A DNA stretch of 8,747 bases from Candidatus Methanovirga basalitermitum. Its GTDB lineage: Archaea > Methanobacteriota > Methanobacteria > Methanobacteriales > Methanobacteriaceae. The notes under the pieces were generated by a model. That model had not been told where the DNA came from and did not search any database. It saw only the letters and a list, made by a program, of their open reading frames with translations. Below, piece after piece: positions 5,057 through 8,747 of the stretch; within the stretch, counting starts at the first letter, position 1, and the number at the start of each line of letters is the position of its first letter. A program made the position numbers and the translations under genes. Where the stretch lies: NCBI GenBank assembly GCA_031284445.1, contig JAISZW010000179.1, forward strand, positions 1 through 8,747, given 5' to 3'.

Positions 5057-6721
5057 ATGGTATCTTTATTAAAAGATTATGTTAACAGAGTCGATTATGA
5101 ATCCTATGAAGATTTTAAAAAGAACTTTAAATTTAAAATTCCAGAGAATTTTAACTTTGGATTCGATATAGTGGATAGGTATGGTGATGAACATCCTAAT
5201 AAACTTGCTCTTCTTTGGGTTAATGATTTTAATCAAGAGAAAAGATTTACTTTTAATGATATGAAAAAATATTCCAATAAAGCTGCCAACTTTTTTAAAA
5301 GTTTAGGTATTGAAAAGGGAGATACAGTTTTATTAACCTTAAAAAATAGATATGAGTTTTGGTTTTCAATTATTGCATTACATAAAATTGGAGCTATTCC
5401 AGTACCTGCTACCCACATGCTAAAGGCAAAAGACATTATATACAGAATAGAAAAAGCGAATATTAAAGGAATTATATCCATTGATGAGAATTACTTAATT
5501 AAGGAGTATGTGAAAGCTGAAAAAAGAATTGATAAGGATCTTATTAAAATCACTATTGGAGATAAAACCCATGAAAATTGGCTTAACTTTAATGATAACA
5601 TTCAAAATTTTGGTGATGAATTTGAAAGACCAACTGGAGTTGATAAAACATATAATAATGATATAATGATACTTTATTTCTCATCAGGTACATCAGGACA
5701 ACCTAAAATAGTTAAACACGATTTTACATACCCTATAGCTCATATTATAACATCTAAATACTGGCATGATGCAGTTGAGGATGGACTCCATTATACATCA
5801 GCAGATACTGGTTGGATGAAAGCTGTTTGGGGTGGATTATATGGACAATGGATCGTTGGAACAGGTGTTTTTATCTATGACTACGATAGATTTGATCCTA
5901 TTAACTTAATCGAAAAAATTGAAAAATACAAAATAAATACTTTCTGTGCTCCACCTACGATATACAGATTTTTAATAAAAGAAAACCTTTCAAAACATGA
6001 TTTTTCCAATCTAAAAAATCTTACAACGGCTGGTGAGCCATTAAACCCAGAAGTATTCAATAAAGTATATGATATTTTTGGTTTAAAGCTAAAAGAAGGA
6101 TTTGGACAGACAGAAACAGTGATTAGTATAGCCAACTTTGTCTGGATGGAACCTAAACCAGGTTCAATGGGTAAAATATCCCCATGTTATAATGTAAAGC
6201 TATTAAAAGATGGAAATAATGTTGATGTTGGAGATGAAGGTGAACTATCCATTAAAACAGATAATGTTCAAGCAGGTCTATTTAGTGGATACCATAAAGA
6301 TGAAAAGAAAACTATTGATGTATGGTATGATGGATTCTACCATAGTGGAGATACTGCTTGGAAAGATGAAGATGGATATTTATGGTTTGTTGGAAGAAAC
6401 GATGATATAATTAAGAGTTCAGGATATCGTATAGGTCCTTTTGAAGTAGAAAGTGCATTAATTTCTCATCCAGCTGTTTTAGAATGTGCAATTACAGGAG
6501 TTCCAGATGATGTAAGAGGACAGATCGTTAAGGCAACCATAGTTCTTAGTAAAGGTCACATTCAATCCGAAGGACTTAAGAAAGAGATACAAAATCATGT
6601 TAAAACTATTACAGCACCTTATAAGTATCCTCGTTTAATTAAATTCGTTGATGAACTTCCCAAAACAATTAGTGGAAAAATAAGAAGAGTTCAAATCCGA
6701 GACCATGATGCCAAAAAATAA
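5057..6721 (+). CDS. AMP-forming acyl-CoA synthetase (acetyl-CoA synthetase/MacsA-like)
   Basis: Cytoplasmic ligase that activates a carboxylic acid with ATP to an acyl-AMP and transfers it to CoA. The 554 residues show the ANL motifs in order: phosphate-binding loop Ser-Ser-Gly-Thr-Ser-Gly-Gln-Pro-Lys (209-217); Gly-Phe-Gly-Gln-Thr-Glu-Thr (348-354), where Glu binds Mg-ATP; His-Ser-Gly-Asp-Thr (429-433), where Asp binds the ribose; the hinge Gly-Arg-Asn-Asp-Asp-Ile-Ile-Lys (446-453); and Pro-Lys-Thr-Ile-Ser-Gly-Lys-Ile-Arg-Arg (535-544) with catalytic Lys541. Length and motif style fit the MacsA-like medium- or branched-chain group better than the longer (about 650-residue) acetyl-CoA synthetases, but the substrate cannot be read from sequence. 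ATG 5057 is preferred because TAAGG (5042-5046) is too close to ATG 5048, which would add three residues. Its HTH-cupin neighbour is the probable regulator. Confidence 0.92.
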   Translation: MVSLLKDYVNRVDYESYEDFKKNFKFKIPENFNFGFDIVDRYGDEHPNKLALLWVNDFNQEKRFTFNDMKKYSNKAANFFKSLGIEKGDTVLLTLKNRYEFWFSIIALHKIGAIPVPATHMLKAKDIIYRIEKANIKGIISIDENYLIKEYVKAEKRIDKDLIKITIGDKTHENWLNFNDNIQNFGDEFERPTGVDKTYNNDIMILYFSSGTSGQPKIVKHDFTYPIAHIITSKYWHDAVEDGLHYTSADTGWMKAVWGGLYGQWIVGTGVFIYDYDRFDPINLIEKIEKYKINTFCAPPTIYRFLIKENLSKHDFSNLKNLTTAGEPLNPEVFNKVYDIFGLKLKEGFGQTETVISIANFVWMEPKPGSMGKISPCYNVKLLKDGNNVDVGDEGELSIKTDNVQAGLFSGYHKDEKKTIDVWYDGFYHSGDTAWKDEDGYLWFVGRNDDIIKSSGYRIGPFEVESALISHPAVLECAITGVPDDVRGQIVKATIVLSKGHIQSEGLKKEIQNHVKTITAPYKYPRLIKFVDELPKTISGKIRRVQIRDHDAKK

Positions 6722-6756
6722 AATATTATTTGTTAATAGATATCATCGTGATAAAA

Positions 6757-7068
6757 ATGTCATTCTGTTTAGAAACATACCTTCAACAATCTGATGACTA
6801 TGAAATATTCATCACAAGATCTGGATTTAAAGATTGTGCTAAAATTATAGAAGAAAAAGCAGATAAAATTCTTTATATAAATCCAGGTGACAAAGTATTA
6901 GGTGCAAGAATTATAGGCATTCCCCCTATTCCAATTGGAGTAAACTCAAAAAAAAGAACAATAATTATTCCATACACTAAACCCTGCCATGGTACATCAG
7001 TTATTGAACTTCCAGTTAAAGAAGAAGAAATTAATAATATTAAAAAAATAGCTATTAAAGAAAAATAA
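6757..7068 (+). CDS. DUF1894 family protein of methanogens
   Basis: Small protein of 103 residues that matches my memory of the DUF1894 family: Cys-Leu-Glu-Thr-Tyr-Leu-Gln-Gln-Ser near the N-terminus, then a Gly-Phe-Lys-Asp-Cys-Ala segment, a Gly-Ile-Pro-Pro-Ile-Pro-Ile-Gly-Val block and a Tyr-Thr-Lys-Pro-Cys-His-Gly-Thr motif. The conserved Cys and His residues could bind a metal or cofactor, which is inference. No function is established for the family as far as I know, and it is found in methanogens. ATG 6757 is chosen because GTGAT (6748-6752) sits four bases before it; the frame extends up to TTG 6730 without such a site. It lies 35 bases behind the ligase and 37 before metE. In other Methanobacteriales I recall DUF1894 beside the methionine synthase, so a link to methyl or corrinoid metabolism is reasonable. 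Confidence 0.85.
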   Translation: MSFCLETYLQQSDDYEIFITRSGFKDCAKIIEEKADKILYINPGDKVLGARIIGIPPIPIGVNSKKRTIIIPYTKPCHGTSVIELPVKEEEINNIKKIAIKEK

Positions 7069-7105
7069 CTTAAATACAACTGCTAAAAAGTAAAGGGGAA
7101 TATTA

Positions 7106-8071
7106 ATGATAAGTACAGTAGTTGGAAGCTATCCTTCAAATAAACAAGCACCTAATAACTTAAAAAATAGAATATTAAATTCTGTTAGTTTATATGACGA
7201 ATATAAAATAGCTATTGAAGATGCTGTAAATGAGCAGACAAAAGCAGGAATAGATATTATCTCTGATGGACAAGTAAGAGATAACATGATTAAAATATGT
7301 GCAAAAAACATTATTGGTTATGAATTTGAAGGAAATGTATGCAAAATAACTTCTAAACTTAGAAGTAAAAACTTAACAAACTATGCAAATGATTTAAAAT
7401 ATGCTTTAAAGGTTATGAATAGAAAATTAGATGAATTGGATATATCAAAAAAAGAAAGAAAAAACAAAGGCATTAAAGGAATAATAACTGGTCCAAACAC
7501 AATGATTCATTCCTCAACATTAGAAAACAATATCTATAAAACAAAAGAAGAATCCATTTTAGATCTATCCGAAGCTTTAAAATTTGAAGTAAAGTCTCTT
7601 GAGAAAGCTGGTGCGAAAATAATTCAAATTGATGAACCATTCCTATCAACAGGTATAGTTAATATGGAAATAGCTAAAGAATCAATTGATATAATTTCAA
7701 AATCAACATCTATTCCTCTTGCAATGCATAGCTGCGGAATCATATATGATATAATACCTGATCTACTTGAATTTAATGTTGATATTCTTGATTTTGAATT
7801 TGCAGGAAATAATAAGAACATTAACATATTTAAGGATTATGGTGATAATTTAGGCAGATTAGGTTTAGGTTGTATTGATACTAAAAAGACAAGCATTGAA
7901 ACAACCAAAGAAATAAGCAATATAATTAAGAATGGTTTAGATGTTTTAGATCCAAAAAATCTCTTCATTGATCCTGATTGTGGAATGAGAGTACTTCCAA
8001 GAGATATTGCATTTTCTAAGTTGAAACAAATGGTTAAAGCAATGAAATCATTAGAAAATGATAACTCGTGA
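7106..8071 (+). CDS. metE: Core methionine synthase (archaeal MetE-like, corrinoid-dependent)
   Basis: Cytoplasmic methyltransferase that makes methionine from homocysteine. This short form (321 residues) corresponds only to the C-terminal catalytic barrel of the 750-residue plant/bacterial MetE and lacks the folate-binding N-terminal half. The archaeal enzyme is known to accept methyl groups from methylcobalamin, in the cell probably from a corrinoid protein such as MtrA. Zinc and homocysteine site residues are visible: Gln-Ile-Asp-Glu-Pro (174-178), His208 and Cys210 in Met-His-Ser-Cys-Gly, Glu231 in Asp-Phe-Glu-Phe, and Cys292 in Asp-Pro-Asp-Cys-Gly-Met-Arg. The N-terminal Thr-Val-Val-Gly-Ser-Tyr-Pro block is typical. 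AAGGGG at 7093-7098 lies seven bases before ATG 7106. It is the last gene of the presumed operon. No sign of damage. Confidence 0.93.
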   Translation: MISTVVGSYPSNKQAPNNLKNRILNSVSLYDEYKIAIEDAVNEQTKAGIDIISDGQVRDNMIKICAKNIIGYEFEGNVCKITSKLRSKNLTNYANDLKYALKVMNRKLDELDISKKERKNKGIKGIITGPNTMIHSSTLENNIYKTKEESILDLSEALKFEVKSLEKAGAKIIQIDEPFLSTGIVNMEIAKESIDIISKSTSIPLAMHSCGIIYDIIPDLLEFNVDILDFEFAGNNKNINIFKDYGDNLGRLGLGCIDTKKTSIETTKEISNIIKNGLDVLDPKNLFIDPDCGMRVLPRDIAFSKLKQMVKAMKSLENDNS

Positions 8072-8074
8072 AAT

Positions 8075-8139
8075 TTACTGACATGCCATAAATTATAACG
8101 ATCTGACTTACTGACCATACCATGAATTATACATTCTGA
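8075..8139. repeat. Imperfect 32-bp direct repeat behind metE
   Basis: Copy 1 (8075-8106) and copy 2 (8108-8139) both begin TTACTGAC and end TCTGA, with CCAT and AATTATA shared in the middle. One one-base gap in each copy is needed to align them. The tandem period is 33 bases, starting three bases after the metE stop. Confidence 0.65.
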
Positions 8140-8142
8140 AGT

Positions 8143-8167
8143 AGTTGGAGTTATAGAAACTCCTACT
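8143..8167 (+). terminator. Hairpin in the metE 3' region
   Basis: AGTTGGAGTT (8143-8152) pairs with AACTCCTACT (8158-8167) with a single T-T mismatch and a five-base loop. It is the most GC-rich stem in the intergenic region and may terminate or stabilise the metE transcript. No long T-run follows, so a pure terminator role is uncertain. Confidence 0.4.
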
Positions 8168-8219
8168 GCCTTGATTTATATATAAAAAATCAACTATTGT
8201 ATATTTTTATCATAGACAC

Positions 8220-8268
8220 AAAAAGAATACTATGGATATAAACTCGTTTTATCCATAGATGAACTTTT
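8220..8268. terminator. Probable two-way terminator between convergent genes
   Basis: CTATGGATA (8230-8238) and TATCCATAG (8250-8258) are perfect 9-bp complements, and three further A-T pairs can form inside after a bulge. A T5 run follows on the plus strand at 8264-8268, and an A5 run before the hairpin (8220-8224) gives T5 on the minus strand. It lies between the ends of metE (8071) and the minus-strand gene (8281). Confidence 0.6.
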
Positions 8269-8280
8269 TCCATTATTTCA

Positions 8281-8586
8281 TCAATCATTATAAGATGAAA
8301 CAATAACACCCACAACTTCCCGTTGTGTAAGTTCATTTTTTTTTGCTAAATTAGCTACAAAAATCTTTTCAGATTTGTAAGCATTCAAAATTGTAATATC
8401 TTTGATGCTACATTTTGAAACATTTTCTATTACATTGATATCTTTTGTAATAAATTGAGCTACCATTGCCTCAAAAGTATCTGCTATGTATTCTTCCCTT
8501 GAATTAGCTATTGATTTAACAACTTTTTTAGACTTCTTGCAACATGACAATGGTCCATATTCATATTTTTTATAATATACGATCAT
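8281..8586 (-). CDS. Small protein of unknown function
   Basis: A 101-residue protein I do not recognise. The first 25 residues are basic and aromatic (Met-Ile-Val-Tyr-Tyr-Lys-Lys-Tyr) and contain a Cys15-Cys16 pair before a Lys-rich stretch; another Cys is at 59. Residues about 30-99 look mainly helical, ending in a Leu-Thr-Gln-Arg-Glu-Val-Val-Gly-Val-Ile segment that could be the second half of a small helix-turn-helix, which is speculation. There is no signal peptide or membrane helix. It is probably real: on the minus strand AGGGGG (complement of 8591-8596) stands four bases before ATG, a two-way terminator lies behind it, and a TATA-rich array lies in front. It is convergent to metE. Confidence 0.6.
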   Translation of the reverse strand: MIVYYKKYEYGPLSCCKKSKKVVKSIANSREEYIADTFEAMVAQFITKDINVIENVSKCSIKDITILNAYKSEKIFVANLAKKNELTQREVVGVIVSSYND

Positions 8587-8630
8587 CTAACCCCCTATTA
8601 TCTTCTAAAATAATTAATAACAATTACTTC

Positions 8631-8747
8631 ATTATATATATTATTTCAACATTATATATATTATTTCAACATTATATATATTATTTCAACATTATATATA
8701 TTATTTCAACATTATATATATTATTTCAACATTATATATATTATTTC
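8631..8747. repeat. Perfect 20-bp tandem repeat array, at least 5.85 copies
   Basis: The unit ATTATATATATTATTTCAAC repeats without a single change at 8631, 8651, 8671, 8691 and 8711, with 17 bases of a sixth copy reaching the window edge. Each unit holds a TATATATA core that can act as a TATA box on either strand. The array begins 45 bases upstream of the start codon of the minus-strand gene 8281-8586, i.e. where its promoter is expected. The total copy number is unknown because the array runs out of the window. Confidence 0.95.

Noticed and set aside
5233..5481. Minus-strand frames inside the acyl-CoA synthetase (also 5881-6135) and the plus-strand frame 6210-6410
   Set aside because: They lie opposite or out of frame within a clearly recognised gene and show no ribosome site or family pattern.
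7837..8118. Minus-strand frames within and past metE (also 7129-7311, 7624-7827)
   Set aside because: Antisense shadows of metE; the hydrophobic look comes from reading A-rich codons backwards.
8631..8747. CRISPR array
   Set aside because: The repeats are directly contiguous without spacers and no cas gene is present, so it is a plain tandem repeat.

Overview
The window looks like chromosomal DNA from a very AT-rich methanogenic archaeon of the order Methanobacteriales; Methanosphaera fits best, with Methanobrevibacter as the alternative. The grounds are an archaeal FEN-1 with a C-terminal PCNA-binding box, a DUF1894 protein of the methanogen-specific type, a short archaeal core-MetE methionine synthase, archaeal TATA boxes and SD motifs of the GGTG/GTGAT type, and remnants of archaeal-type insertion sequences. 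The identification rests on recognising families by eye; no search was run.

Left part (1-2846): a gene graveyard. It opens with the C-terminal end of an ISXO2-like (IS1595) transposase, whose stop overlaps the first ATG of a small secreted protein (176-640) with an (AT)11 tract at its 5' end. Then come about 2.2 kb without an intact gene. This stretch holds a decayed minus-strand coding region (about 832-1282), a frameshifted IS4/ISH3-like transposase pseudogene on the plus strand (about 1374-2164), a decayed minus-strand reading frame with a phospholipase-D-like His-Ala-Lys-Phe motif (2449-2677), and a second, diverged copy of the transposase 3' end (2729-2820). The two transposase 3' ends form a gap-free direct repeat (142-190 and 2772-2820) that brackets the graveyard.

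Middle (2847-4477): the flap endonuclease gene fen, most likely starting at GTG 2880. It is followed by a dead IS200/IS605 TnpA gene (3964-4366) with a left-end-type hairpin over its start and a right-end-like double hairpin just upstream.

Right part (4478-8071): four same-strand genes with gaps of about 24-37 bp, probably one operon. They encode an XRE-HTH/cupin regulator, an acyl-CoA synthetase of the AMP-forming (MacsA-like) type, a DUF1894 protein and the core methionine synthase MetE. The regulator probably controls the operon; MetE makes methionine from a corrinoid-bound methyl group, and the ligase activates an organic acid to its CoA thioester. A palindrome covers the presumed TATA box of this operon.

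End (8072-8747): an intergenic region with a 32-bp direct repeat and two hairpins, one a probable two-way terminator, separates metE from a convergent small gene of unknown function (8281-8586, minus). The presumed promoter of that gene runs into a perfect 20-bp tandem array (five full copies plus a partial one) that carries a TATA-like core in every unit and leaves the window.
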